A stretch of 36,369 nt of DNA from JAFDVN01 sp964472275 (GTDB taxonomy: Bacteria > Acidobacteriota > Holophagae > Holophagales > Holophagaceae). Below the pieces are notes generated by a model. That model was not told the DNA's origin, made no database searches, and saw only the letters and a list, made by a program, of their open reading frames with translations. Below, piece after piece: positions 14,923-22,380 of the stretch. The translations under genes and the position numbers were made by a program. Every line of letters starts with the position of its first letter. Positions within the stretch are counted from its first letter, which is position 1. The DNA is taken from assembly GCA_964472275.1 (NCBI GenBank), contig CAYYJN010000018.1:1-36369 (forward strand). The letters run 5' to 3'.

Positions 14923-16017
14923 ATGCCCTGGTCCGATTCGGTCACGATGCTCGCTCCGCTCGCTCCCTGGTTCGAGCGGGAAAAGCGCGCGATGCCATGG
15001 CGGGCCTCGGACCTCGACGCGAGCCATCCCGATCCCTACGCCGTGCTCGTCTCGGAGCTCATGCTCCAGCAGACCCAAGTGGCGACCGTGATTCCCTACT
15101 TCGAGCGGTGGATGGCGCGCTTCCCGACGCCTCTGGCGCTCGCGGAAGCGGATGAACAGGCCGTCCACAAAGCATGGGAAGGCCTTGGCTACTACCGCCG
15201 CTGCCGCTTCCTGAAGGCCGCCTCCACCGAGATCGCCGCGAAGGGTTGGCCCTCGGACCTTGAAGGGCTCATCGCACTGCCGGGCCTTGGCCCCTACACC
15301 GCGGCCGCCATGGGCGCCATCGCCTTCCAATGGCCCACGCCCGCGCTGGATGGCAACGCCTTCCGGGTGCTGGCGCGCCTGCTCCTCATCGAAGGCGATC
15401 CGAAGCGCGAGGCAGCCGCCTTGCGCGAGTGGCTCGCGCCCGCGCTGGAAGCCCACGGCCCGTCCAGGATCACCCAAGGGATCATGGAGCTGGGCGCGAC
15501 CGTGTGCCTGCCCGCGCCCAAGTGCGAGGTCTGCCCATTGCGCGAAGCCTGCGCCGCGCGGCAGGCAGGCCGCATCGACGAGATCCCGCCCGTCGCCAAG
15601 CGCGGCGCCGTGAAGGATGAAGCGCTCTGGCTCGTCGCGGTGGAGGCGAGGAGCGCCTTCCTGCTCCACGCGCCCGTGCGCGCGGGTCTGCTGGCCGGGC
15701 TATGGCGATGGCCGACGATTCCGGTTGAGGTCAGCCTTGATCAGGCGGCGGATCCGGTGACGCGCTACGGAACCCTGGAGGCCGCGACCTGGAAGGGCTG
15801 GACGCAGGTCTACTCCCATCGCCGGGAGCGCGTCACGCCCGTGCGATTGGCGCTGGAAGCGCCCTTCCCGGCTCTGGATGGCATGGCCTGGGTTCCCGCC
15901 GCGGAGCTTGAAACATTGCCCCTGGGCCGCCGCGACGCGAAGCTGCGCGACCTCCTGAAAACCGAAGGGCAGATCCTTCCGGACCTGCCCTTCGATGTGA
16001 GTCGCTTGTCGCGGTAG
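14923..16017 (+). CDS. mutY: Adenine DNA glycosylase MutY
   Basis: 364 residues. An HhH-GPD glycosylase domain holds PWR, SELMLQQTQV (catalytic Glu), the helix-hairpin-helix LPGLGPYTAAAMG and ALDGNAFRVLAR with the catalytic Asp. A 4Fe-4S cluster motif follows, CLPAPKCEVCPLREAC, then a C-terminal Nudix-like MutT-type domain that reads 8-oxoguanine. It removes adenine paired with 8-oxoG. The Cys spacing is C-x5-C-x2-C-x5-C, one residue shorter in the first loop than the usual x6. The start is uncertain: the ATG at 14923 is given, and the ATG at 14947 is possible; neither has a clear ribosome site. It converges with cpoB over four bases. Confidence 0.93.
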   Translation: MPWSDSVTMLAPLAPWFEREKRAMPWRASDLDASHPDPYAVLVSELMLQQTQVATVIPYFERWMARFPTPLALAEADEQAVHKAWEGLGYYRRCRFLKAASTEIAAKGWPSDLEGLIALPGLGPYTAAAMGAIAFQWPTPALDGNAFRVLARLLLIEGDPKREAAALREWLAPALEAHGPSRITQGIMELGATVCLPAPKCEVCPLREACAARQAGRIDEIPPVAKRGAVKDEALWLVAVEARSAFLLHAPVRAGLLAGLWRWPTIPVEVSLDQAADPVTRYGTLEAATWKGWTQVYSHRRERVTPVRLALEAPFPALDGMAWVPAAELETLPLGRRDAKLRDLLKTEGQILPDLPFDVSRLSR

Positions 16018-16021
16018 CGAA

Positions 16022-16744
16022 TCAGAATCCGAGATCGTCCAGTTCCTGCTTGGCGGTGCGGGCTTCGGCGGTGCCGGGGAAGCCGTTCACCAGCTCCTGC
16101 AGGGCCTTCACGGCGGCGGCCTTGAGGCCGAGCCGCTCCATGCACTGAGCGCGCTTGAGCTTGGCGGGGAGGAACTGATTGGAAGTCGGCATCTCGCGGA
16201 CGATCTGCTCGAAGATGGCCTGCGCCTTGTCGTAGGCGCGCTGGTTGTACTGGCAGAGTCCCATGAAGAAGAGCGCGTCAGCCTTGCGGGCGCTGGTGGG
16301 ATAGGTCTTCACCAGCAGGCCGAAACCATCGGAGGCGAGGGAATAGTTGCCGCGGTTGTAATCGAGCATCGCGGCGTTGAAGGCCTTCTCGTCGTCGCCC
16401 ACGGGCGCTTGGGGCGTGGACGCGGAAGGCGTGGACACCATCTCCTGGCGGTTCATCGTGGTGACGCGGTTGCCGAGGGTGCGGGTGCTGGTCTGGATCT
16501 GGCGCAGCGTCTCGGAGAGATCCGCGCGGAAGCGGCGATCCTCATCCCGGAACTGGGACGCGGCCTGGGTTTCGGCGTCGGCTTTCCGGTTCTGCTCCTC
16601 GGCCTGCTGCCGCAGCTTGAATACTTCGACTTTCAGATCGCCCACCTGCTGTTCGACCCGGGCCATCTGATCGTCGGAGACGCAGCCGATGGACACGAGG
16701 GAAAGCGTCGTGAGCGCGGACAGAGCGAGGATTCGAGCCTTCAT
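16022..16744 (-). CDS. cpoB: Cell division coordinator CpoB/YbgF-like TPR lipoprotein
   Basis: 240 residues. MKARILALSALTTLSLVSIGC is a lipoprotein signal (Cys21), although E. coli CpoB is a soluble periplasmic protein. A coiled coil follows (about 25-100, RVEQQVGDLKVEVFKLRQQ), then a linker and C-terminal TPR repeats (about 118-238) beginning EKAFNAAMLDYNRGNYSLA and including GNYSLASDGFGLL, KADALFFMGLCQYNQRAYDKA and KLKRAQCMERLG. This is the CpoB/YbgF layout, and it sits next to pal and tolB as is usual. It links septal peptidoglycan synthesis with Tol-Pal constriction. GGAGG lies four bases before the ATG. A TAGAAT -10 lies at 16772-16767, after the pal terminator, so it has its own promoter. 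Confidence 0.9.
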   Translation of the reverse strand: MKARILALSALTTLSLVSIGCVSDDQMARVEQQVGDLKVEVFKLRQQAEEQNRKADAETQAASQFRDEDRRFRADLSETLRQIQTSTRTLGNRVTTMNRQEMVSTPSASTPQAPVGDDEKAFNAAMLDYNRGNYSLASDGFGLLVKTYPTSARKADALFFMGLCQYNQRAYDKAQAIFEQIVREMPTSNQFLPAKLKRAQCMERLGLKAAAVKALQELVNGFPGTAEARTAKQELDDLGF

Positions 16745-16766
16745 GCGTCCTCCGGAATGAGCCTTC

Positions 16767-16772
16767 ATTCTA
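16767..16772 (-). promoter_or_regulatory. Probable -10 box of cpoB
   Basis: TAGAAT on the minus strand, 22 bases before the cpoB ATG and downstream of the pal terminator hairpin. No clear -35 hexamer. Confidence 0.45.
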
Positions 16773-16800
16773 GCCCCGCGCCAATCCCGCGTGGACTTCC

Positions 16801-16833
16801 AAAAACAAGAAGGCGCGCCGCGAGGCGCGCCTT
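16801..16833 (-). terminator. Rho-independent terminator behind pal
   Basis: On the minus strand a perfect 10-pair GC hairpin, AAGGCGCGCC / GGCGCGCCTT with a 4-base loop (16833-16810), is followed by CTTGTTTTTGG. It begins 18 bases after the pal stop and separates pal from cpoB. Confidence 0.85.
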
Positions 16834-16850
16834 CCCATGGATTAATCGCC

Positions 16851-17426
16851 TTACTTGGCCACATGCTCCGTGGTCGCCGTGAACTCGTCGCGGCGGTTCT
16901 GGGACCAGCAGGCCTCGTTGGAATCGTTGCAGACGGGCTTCTCCTTGCCGTAGCTCACGGTGGAGACGCGGCTCTCGTCCACGCCCAGGCCCTTGAGGTA
17001 ATCCAAGGCGGCGGCGGCGCGGCGGTTGCCGAGCGCGAGGTTGTACTCGTTGGTGCCGCGCTCATCGCAGTTGCCCGCGACCTGGATCTTCACATCGTCG
17101 TACTTCTTCATGAAGTCGGCGATGCCCTGGAGCGTCGGACGGTCGGACTCCTGGATGTCGGACTTGTCGAAGGCGAAGTGGATGTTCTTCAGGGCCGCTT
17201 CCTTGTCGGCGGCGTACTGCTTCATCTCCGCGTCGCGGCGCTGCTGGGCGAGCTCTTCGGCGGTGGGACCGGCGGGAGCGGCGGGAGCGGGAGCCGGGGC
17301 GGGAGCCTCGACCGGAGCGGGGGCCGGAGGAGCGGGAGCGGGCTTGGGCTTGGAGCAGGCGATGCCCATGCCGAGCGCCAGGAGGGCGGACAGGGAGAGG
17401 GGGGTGATGGTTTTGTTCACGCGCAT
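16851..17426 (-). CDS. pal: Peptidoglycan-associated lipoprotein Pal
   Basis: 191 residues. A lipoprotein signal ends at MGIAC (Cys24). A Pro/Ala-rich linker (about 27-55) probably spans from the outer membrane to the wall. An OmpA-C domain (about 80-190) has IHFAFDKSDI, VAGNCDERGTNEYNLALGNRRA and VSTVSYGKEKP, the standard peptidoglycan-binding residues (Asp and Arg of the DERGT / NRR motifs). It anchors the outer membrane to peptidoglycan and binds TolB. AAGGAGG lies eight bases before the ATG. It is downstream of tolB by 111 bases, with its own terminator. An extra CNDSNEACW Cys pair near the end could form a disulfide. Confidence 0.97.
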   Translation of the reverse strand: MRVNKTITPLSLSALLALGMGIACSKPKPAPAPPAPAPVEAPAPAPAPAAPAGPTAEELAQQRRDAEMKQYAADKEAALKNIHFAFDKSDIQESDRPTLQGIADFMKKYDDVKIQVAGNCDERGTNEYNLALGNRRAAAALDYLKGLGVDESRVSTVSYGKEKPVCNDSNEACWSQNRRDEFTATTEHVAK

Positions 17427-17537
17427 GAGGACTTCCTCCTTAGGTGGTTGGAACCGCAGAACGGCGCTGGCTCCGAGAGTAGCAAGTTAAGTGGGGCTGC
17501 AAGGGTAAAACTTCTGTCATGCAATTGCCAGCGTCGC
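17427..17537 (-). promoter_or_regulatory. AT-richer tolB-pal spacer, probable pal promoter region
   Basis: 111 bases without a gene. On the minus strand it contains TTTTACCCTTGCAG, TAACTT and TACTCT stretches that could form -35/-10 elements, but several overlapping choices exist and I cannot pick one. AAGGAGG for pal lies at its downstream end. Confidence 0.3.
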
Positions 17538-18842
17538 CTACTGCACCCAACGCGGGCTCTGGACGGGCGCGAGGGGCGAAACGCGGTCCACCTGCCGGCC
17601 ATCCAGGCTCGTGGAGTAGAGCTGGAGCGCGCCCGCGCGGTTGCTGCTGAACACGAGGTTGCGCCCGTCCGGCGACCAGCTCGGCGACTCGCTGGTGCCG
17701 ATGCCGGTGGTGATCTGGTAGGCCTTGCCCTCGCCCAGCTTGTAGACGAAGAGGTCGAAGCGGCCCTCGAAACGCGACACATAGGCGATCATGTCGCCCT
17801 TGGGGCTCCAGGCCGGCGTGGCGTTGTAGGCGCCCTCGGTGGTGAGGCGGCGGATGTTCGTGCCGTCATCCTGCATCAAGTACACCTGCGGCCCGCCCTC
17901 GCGATCCGAGGTGAACGCGATCTGGGTGCCGCTGGGATTCCAGGTGGGCTCGGTGTTGATGCCGAAGCCATCCGTGAGGCGCCGGACGCGGCCGGTCTCC
18001 AGATCCAGCACCATGATGTCGCAGTTGCCGCGGCGATCGCCCTGCACGAACGCGAGGCGCTTGCCATCCGGCGAGAAGCAGGGCGAGTTGCAAAGGCCCA
18101 CGGTGGTGCCCGCCGCGGGGTAGAGGCGCGTGAAGGCGCCGCCCATGGTGTGCTGGCCCCAGATCTGGGGCGAGCCGCCCTTGTAGGTGACGAAGGCGAT
18201 GCGGCCATCGGGCGCGACGGTGGGCGACAGCGTTAGGCTGCCGTAGTGGGTGAGCTGGACGAGGCCCGCGCCATCGCGGTCCGCGCGGAAGAGTTCCTTC
18301 ACGCCCGGCGCCGTCTGCTTCACGAAGATGAAGTGGGTGGAAGCGGTCCCGGAAACGCCCGTGAGCCAGGCGACGAGCTGATCCGCCGCCGCGTGGGCGA
18401 CCTGACGCAGCGGCACGCGGCCCTGGAAGCGTTTGGAGAAGATGGCCTTGCCCGCCTTGGCGTCCACCACCTGGAGATCCAGGAAGTTCTCCTGGTCCAC
18501 CGTGAGCCGCATGGGCGCGATCCAATCGCAGCCCGCGTCTCGCCAGGCGGGCCAAGTGGCCGCGTCGCCGGTGGCCGGGAGCGCGCCCTTGGCGAGGCTG
18601 AACACGCCCGAGCGCTCAAGGTCGGAACGGAGCACCTGGCTGAAGTCCCTGTCCACGCTGCCGGGGTCGCCGCCCTGCACCGTCGCCGAGGGAAGGCCAA
18701 GCACCAGCTTCGCGCCGCTGGACGCCTGCAGGACGACCTCCTGATGGCCCTGGGGCGATTGCGCGGAAAGCGTGGCCGCGAGCATGGGCGCGAGGAACCA
18801 GCCAAGGATTCGCTTCATCGTCGTGTCCGTCCTATCCAGCAT
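17538..18842 (-). CDS. tolB: Tol-Pal system protein TolB
   Basis: 434 residues. The start is MLDRTDTTMKRILGWFLAPMLAATLSAQS, a Sec signal peptide if counted from either Met1 or Met9. An N-terminal TolB domain (about 40-190) is followed by a six-bladed propeller of WD40-like repeats with the usual SPDG, NPSG and SPKGD turns (SPTVAPDGRIAFVTYKGG, PCFSPDGKRLAFVQGDRRG, TEPTWNPSGTQIAFTSDREG, PAWSPKGDMIAYVSRFEG, PSWSPDGRNLVFSSNRAG). It is periplasmic and binds Pal. A TAGACT box ends exactly six bases before the ATG at 18842; the ATG at 18818 is the alternative start. The box sits directly behind the stop of the upstream permease gene. Confidence 0.96.
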   Translation of the reverse strand: MLDRTDTTMKRILGWFLAPMLAATLSAQSPQGHQEVVLQASSGAKLVLGLPSATVQGGDPGSVDRDFSQVLRSDLERSGVFSLAKGALPATGDAATWPAWRDAGCDWIAPMRLTVDQENFLDLQVVDAKAGKAIFSKRFQGRVPLRQVAHAAADQLVAWLTGVSGTASTHFIFVKQTAPGVKELFRADRDGAGLVQLTHYGSLTLSPTVAPDGRIAFVTYKGGSPQIWGQHTMGGAFTRLYPAAGTTVGLCNSPCFSPDGKRLAFVQGDRRGNCDIMVLDLETGRVRRLTDGFGINTEPTWNPSGTQIAFTSDREGGPQVYLMQDDGTNIRRLTTEGAYNATPAWSPKGDMIAYVSRFEGRFDLFVYKLGEGKAYQITTGIGTSESPSWSPDGRNLVFSSNRAGALQLYSTSLDGRQVDRVSPLAPVQSPRWVQ

Positions 18843-18848
18843 GGAGAT

Positions 18849-18854
18849 AGTCTA
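18849..18854 (-). promoter_or_regulatory. TAGACT box of tolB
   Basis: TAGACT on the minus strand, directly behind the TGA of the permease gene (18857-18855) and exactly 6 bases before the ATG at 18842. If it is a -10 box, transcription would begin at or next to the ATG. Confidence 0.55.
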
Positions 18855-19622
18855 TCAGCCACCGTCAGGGATGCCCCTCGGGCGGACAAGGTTCGGCCCC
18901 GTCGCGAGCAGCAGCCCGAAGAGGCCGAGCCCAGGCCAGATCATCGGCCAGGGACTGACGAGGAAGGTGGCGCGCGCCGTGGCGAGCATCCCACCCCAAC
19001 TGGCGAGGTCCGGCGGAAGGCCGACGCCGAGGAAGCTGAGGCCGCCTTCCACCAGCGCCACCGCGCCCACGCCCGCGGAGGCCTGGGCGAGCAGCACCGG
19101 CGCGAGGCGCGGCAGGAGGTGCGTGCGGAATCGGCGCCAGGCACCCGCGCCGGTGAGCCGCGCCTGGAGGAGGCTCGGGTCCTGTCGCAAGGCGTCGAGC
19201 TGCACCAGCGCCAGCCGCGCGTAGGCGATCCATCCGCCGATGGCGAGCGCGACGATGAGCGCGCCATAGCCTGGGCGGAGGAAGGCCAGCAGCAGCAAAG
19301 CCAGCAAAGTCGCGGGCACGCTGGCGACGAGATCCGCCAGGCTCAGCGCCACGCGGCGAACTGGCATCCAGCCTTGGGCCGCGAGGGCGATCGCCACGCC
19401 GAAGGCGAGGTGGAAAGCCGTGAGGCCAAGCCCGAGCGTGAGGGAGCGCGCGCCGCCGAGCCAGGCCCGCGCGAGGAGGTCGCGGCCCACTTCATCCGTC
19501 CCGAACAGGTGCGCGACGCTCGGACCCTGAAGCCGGCGCGCGAGATCCACCGCGCCGTTGCCGCCGAAGATCCACCCAAGCAGGAGGAGCGCGGCGAAGG
19601 CGAGACGAAGGCCGCGCTTCAT
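18855..19622 (-). CDS. Peptide-type ABC transporter permease, DppC/OppC-like
   Basis: 255 residues. An N-terminal anchor is followed by HLFGTDEVGRDLLARAWLGGARSLTLGL, the hallmark of DppC/OppC permeases. Several more membrane helices and the EAA-type cytoplasmic loop (DPSLLQARLTGAGAWRRFRTHLLPRLAPVLL) come before the closing helices GGLSFLGVGLPPDLASWGGML. It would form one half of an inner-membrane channel for peptides or nickel-like ligands. The ATG overlaps the upstream permease stop (ATGA). No ATPase or binding-protein gene is nearby, so partners must be encoded elsewhere. It is shorter than the usual 280-300 residues. Confidence 0.88.
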   Translation of the reverse strand: MKRGLRLAFAALLLLGWIFGGNGAVDLARRLQGPSVAHLFGTDEVGRDLLARAWLGGARSLTLGLGLTAFHLAFGVAIALAAQGWMPVRRVALSLADLVASVPATLLALLLLAFLRPGYGALIVALAIGGWIAYARLALVQLDALRQDPSLLQARLTGAGAWRRFRTHLLPRLAPVLLAQASAGVGAVALVEGGLSFLGVGLPPDLASWGGMLATARATFLVSPWPMIWPGLGLFGLLLATGPNLVRPRGIPDGG

Positions 19623-20506
19623 CGCAGCCTCGGGTCGAGCAGCCCTTGAGTCCATTCCACGGCGAGCTGCGTGAGCACATAGAGCGCCGCGCCCAGCAGG
19701 ACCGTGGCTTGGACCAAGGGAAGGTCCCGCGTGCTCAAGCCCCCCATCAGCAACGAGCCGAGCCCCGGAAGGCCGAAGATCATCTCCGTGAGCACCGCGC
19801 CGCCGAGCAGCGCGCCCAGTTGCAGGCCCATGACCGTCAGCCAAGGCCCGGCGACGCCAGGGAGGATCCAGCGCAGCCATCGCAGGCGCGAACCGACGCC
19901 GAGACCCCGCCACCAGCGCAGGCCTTGGGTCCCGGAGATGGCCGCCACCTGCGGGCGCAGAATGCGCGCCTGATGTCCCGCAAGCGGCACCGCGAGGCTG
20001 AGCGTGGGCAGGATCCACGCGACCCAGGAGCCGGTGCCGGAGACGGGAATCCAGCTCGCGTGCTGAGCCACCGCCCAGAGGAGCAGCGGACCGAGGACAT
20101 AGACCGGGCTCGCGATGGCCGCGGCTTCGAGCACCTTCGCCCATCGTCCTTTCGGAAGGGCCATCGCCCACGCAAGCGCGGCGGAGGCCAGGAGCGCGAG
20201 CAATGCCAACCTCAAGGTGATGGGAAAGCCTCCCGCGAGCACGCTCGCCACCGAGCGGTGATACCGCAAGCTCTCGCCCAGATCGCCGCGCAGCCACCCG
20301 CGCGCGGATGACGCGAGGGCGTGGAGCCAGGGTTGGTCCAAGGACAGCGCGTGGCGCAGCGCGGCCACTTCCGCCTCCGTGGCCCATTCCCCGGCGGCGA
20401 TGCGCGCCGGATCTTCTGGGAGCCAACGAGGCAACAACGCGATGATGAACCACAGGCCGAGGAGCGTCGCCGCGGCCCGGGCGAGCGCGGCGGCGGCCTT
20501 CCTCAT
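19619..20506 (-). CDS. Peptide-type ABC transporter permease, DppB/OppB-like
   Basis: 295 residues with the DppB architecture. A first helix (about 8-27) is followed by a periplasmic stretch with DPARIAAGEWATEAEVAALRHALSLDQPW and LRGDLGESLRYHRSVASVL, close to the GDFGxSxxxxxPV signature. Helices and the EAA loop (GTQGLRWWRGLGVGSRLRWLRWILPGV) come next, then EMIFGLPGLGSLLMGGLSTRDLPLVQA, typical for the family. It pairs with the DppC-like protein. Its ATG overlaps the Nudix stop (ATGA), linking transport genes to rnhB and a Nudix enzyme in one transcript. Confidence 0.88.
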   Translation of the reverse strand: MRKAAAALARAAATLLGLWFIIALLPRWLPEDPARIAAGEWATEAEVAALRHALSLDQPWLHALASSARGWLRGDLGESLRYHRSVASVLAGGFPITLRLALLALLASAALAWAMALPKGRWAKVLEAAAIASPVYVLGPLLLWAVAQHASWIPVSGTGSWVAWILPTLSLAVPLAGHQARILRPQVAAISGTQGLRWWRGLGVGSRLRWLRWILPGVAGPWLTVMGLQLGALLGGAVLTEMIFGLPGLGSLLMGGLSTRDLPLVQATVLLGAALYVLTQLAVEWTQGLLDPRLR

Positions 20507-20886
20507 GGAAGGCGATCCAGGGCCGCGATCAAGGTCGCGTTGGCTTCAGGCGTCTTCAGGCGCCTCGCCTCGATGGCCGTGAACCATCCCCACGCGAGGG
20601 CCGTGCGCGGCAGCTCCGGCCCTGACGCGAGGAAGGGATGGAGCGTGACGCGGCGATCCGCGTAGGGATGCACGATCGGCTCCAGAGCCACCCATGGGCC
20701 TGGGCGCCAGGCGAGTTCTTCCCGCAACTCGCGGATCAATCCGGCCTCGGGCGATTCGTTCGGCTCCACCTTGCCGCCGGGGAACTCCCAAAGCCCGGGG
20801 AGATGTTCCGCGTCCAGCGCGCGCCGCTGGAGGAACCAGCGCCCGTCCCGATGCAGCAGGGCGAGGGCGACGGCCACCTCCTTCAC
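20503..20886 (-). CDS. Nudix hydrolase, MutT-like
   Basis: 127 residues. A complete Nudix box, GGKVEPNESPEAG then LIRELREEL, fits Gx5Ex7REUxEExGU. It is preceded by LHRDGRWFLQRRALDAEHLPGLWEFPGG, which is typical of MutT-type 8-oxo-dGTP diphosphatases or (d)CTP pyrophosphohydrolases. A role in sanitising oxidised nucleotides is probable, not proven. The start is a GTG at 20886 in a GTGA overlap with the rnhB stop. It lies between rnhB and the permease genes, all with 4-base overlaps. Confidence 0.9.
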   Translation of the reverse strand: MKEVAVALALLHRDGRWFLQRRALDAEHLPGLWEFPGGKVEPNESPEAGLIRELREELAWRPGPWVALEPIVHPYADRRVTLHPFLASGPELPRTALAWGWFTAIEARRLKTPEANATLIAALDRLP

Positions 20887-21695
20887 GCGAGTCCTTCTTC
20901 GCGGCTGGCGAGTTTGGCGAGACGGTCGGCGTAGCGCCGCCGCAGCGTCTCCACCCACACCAGCTTCAAGCGGCCGTAGTTGGGGCGCAGATCCGTCTCG
21001 ATCCAGGCCTGCAAGTCCGCCACCGTGCGCGGTTCTTCCACCGTGCGCAACAGAATGGCGCGGAGTTCCTCGTCCGGCCTCTGGAGTCCCGCCACGGGCG
21101 CGTAGCTGATGCGGTGGATGCCGCTCGCGCCCAGCTCGGTCAGGCGTTCGCGATGCTCGGGCGTGCCATAGCCCTTGTGCCGCCCGAAACCGTAGCCGGG
21201 AATGCGCTCGTCCCAGGTGCGCATCAGCTCGTCGCGGTAGGTCTTCGCGAGCACGCTGGCCGCGCCGATGGCGCAACTGAGCGTGTCGCCATCCACCACG
21301 AGCCGCTCGGGGATGCCCGTGCCCGGCGCCTTGTCGCCATCCACGAAGAGGATGCGCGGGCGCAATGGAAGGTCGTCCACCGCCTTCCGCATGGCGTGGA
21401 GCGTGGCCTGGAGGATGTTCTCCCGGTCAATGGCGATGGAATCCATTTCGGCGATGGCGTAGGCGGGAAGCGCGGCTTTCAATTCCACCGCGAGCGCTTC
21501 CCGGGCCTCGGGGCTGAGCTTCTTGCTGTCCTTCACTTCCCGCAGCACATGGCGCCAGCGCTTCGCCGAATCTTGATCCAGCACCGCACACGCGGCCACC
21601 ACAGGTCCCGCCCACGCGCCGCGCCCGGCTTCATCAACCCCGCCCCAGACGATGCCAGGCGGAACATTGCCGAGATCCCAATCGAGCGGATTCAT
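20883..21695 (-). CDS. rnhB: Ribonuclease HII
   Basis: 270 residues. The N-terminus has GVDEAGRGAWAGPVVAACAVL with the metal-binding Asp-Glu pair of RNase HII; VKDSKKLSPEAREAL, FVDGDKA, SCAIGAASVLAKTYRD and the GYGTPEHRERL block follow. It cuts RNA in RNA/DNA hybrids and at single ribonucleotides in DNA. A C-terminal extension of about 60 residues after the GIHRISYAPV block (EELRAILLRTVEEPRTVADLQ) is longer than in E. coli RNase HII. The ATG at 21695 lies exactly six bases after TAGCCT; an ATG at 21701 overlaps that spacing and is less likely. First gene of a four-gene run. Confidence 0.93.
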   Translation of the reverse strand: MNPLDWDLGNVPPGIVWGGVDEAGRGAWAGPVVAACAVLDQDSAKRWRHVLREVKDSKKLSPEAREALAVELKAALPAYAIAEMDSIAIDRENILQATLHAMRKAVDDLPLRPRILFVDGDKAPGTGIPERLVVDGDTLSCAIGAASVLAKTYRDELMRTWDERIPGYGFGRHKGYGTPEHRERLTELGASGIHRISYAPVAGLQRPDEELRAILLRTVEEPRTVADLQAWIETDLRPNYGRLKLVWVETLRRRYADRLAKLASREEGLA

Positions 21696-21701
21696 GGTCA
21701 T

Positions 21702-21707
21702 AGGCTA
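21702..21707 (-). promoter_or_regulatory. TAGCCT box of rnhB
   Basis: TAGCCT on the minus strand, squeezed between the glycosyltransferase stop (21709) and the rnhB ATG (21695), with exactly 6 bases to the ATG. Confidence 0.5.
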
Positions 21708-21708
21708 C

Positions 21709-22380
21709 TCAGCATTGCAAACTGAACCACGCGATGAGCCAGGTGTCCATGACGCCGCGAAAATGGCTGCGCGGCGGGCCGGGGTGGTAGATGGCCTTGA
21801 CGGGGATGTGCGCCCAACGGAGGCTCCAGTCGGCGGCCTTCATGGCGATCTCCATCTCGATGGCGAAGCCTTCGGAGCGCAGATCCAGGCGGTCGAGGAC
21901 CTTCTTGCGGATGAGGCGGAAGCCGCTTTGGCTGTCCTCCCATTTCACGCCGGCGATGCGGCCCAGGGTCCAGCTTCCGAGGGCGTTGGTGCGCCAGCGC
22001 TTGGGCGGGATCTTGGCGCGGTCCAGAAGACGGCTGCCGATGAGGAAGTCCGAATCGGGATGCTCGGCGAGGTAATGGAGAAAGGCCGTGAAGTCCGCCG
22101 GGTCGTGCTGTCCGTCACCGTCAATGAAGAGGTAGTAGTCGAAATCATCGGCCTGGAGGTACGCGATGCCGGCGCGGAGCGCTTGGCCCTTGCCGCCGCC
22201 CTGTCCCGGCGGAAGCCTCAGCACTTCCGCGCCCGCGGCCTTCGCGGCTTCCGCCGTGCCATCGCCGGAACCATCGTCCACCACGAGGATGCGGTAAAGG
22301 CCGAAGGGTTGGAGCCCCGTCACGACGCCACCGATGTGGTCCGCCTCGTCGTGCGCGGCGATGATGGCCGCGACTCTCAC
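21709..22380 (-). CDS. GT2-family glycosyltransferase (DPM1-like)
   Basis: 223 residues. A GT-A fold: VAAIIAAHDEADHIGGVV at the N-terminus, ILVVDDGSGDGTAEAA, GGKGQALRAGIAYL, LFIDGDGQHDP with the metal-binding Asp motif, and SQSGFRLIRK, a motif shared by dolichol- or polyprenyl-phosphate sugar transferases. There is no obvious C-terminal membrane domain, so it is a soluble or peripheral enzyme moving a sugar from a nucleotide donor to a lipid carrier or envelope acceptor; the acceptor is unknown. The start is a GTG at 22380 in a GTGA overlap with the peptidase stop. Confidence 0.87.
   Translation of the reverse strand: MRVAAIIAAHDEADHIGGVVTGLQPFGLYRILVVDDGSGDGTAEAAKAAGAEVLRLPPGQGGGKGQALRAGIAYLQADDFDYYLFIDGDGQHDPADFTAFLHYLAEHPDSDFLIGSRLLDRAKIPPKRWRTNALGSWTLGRIAGVKWEDSQSGFRLIRKKVLDRLDLRSEGFAIEMEIAMKAADWSLRWAHIPVKAIYHPGPPRSHFRGVMDTWLIAWFSLQC

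Noticed and set aside
18855..20453. A possible fusion of both permeases into one 532-codon frame
   Set aside because: The DppB-like protein is encoded in another frame. The upstream part of this frame has shadow composition, and the ATG at 19622 with ATGA overlap is the real DppC start.
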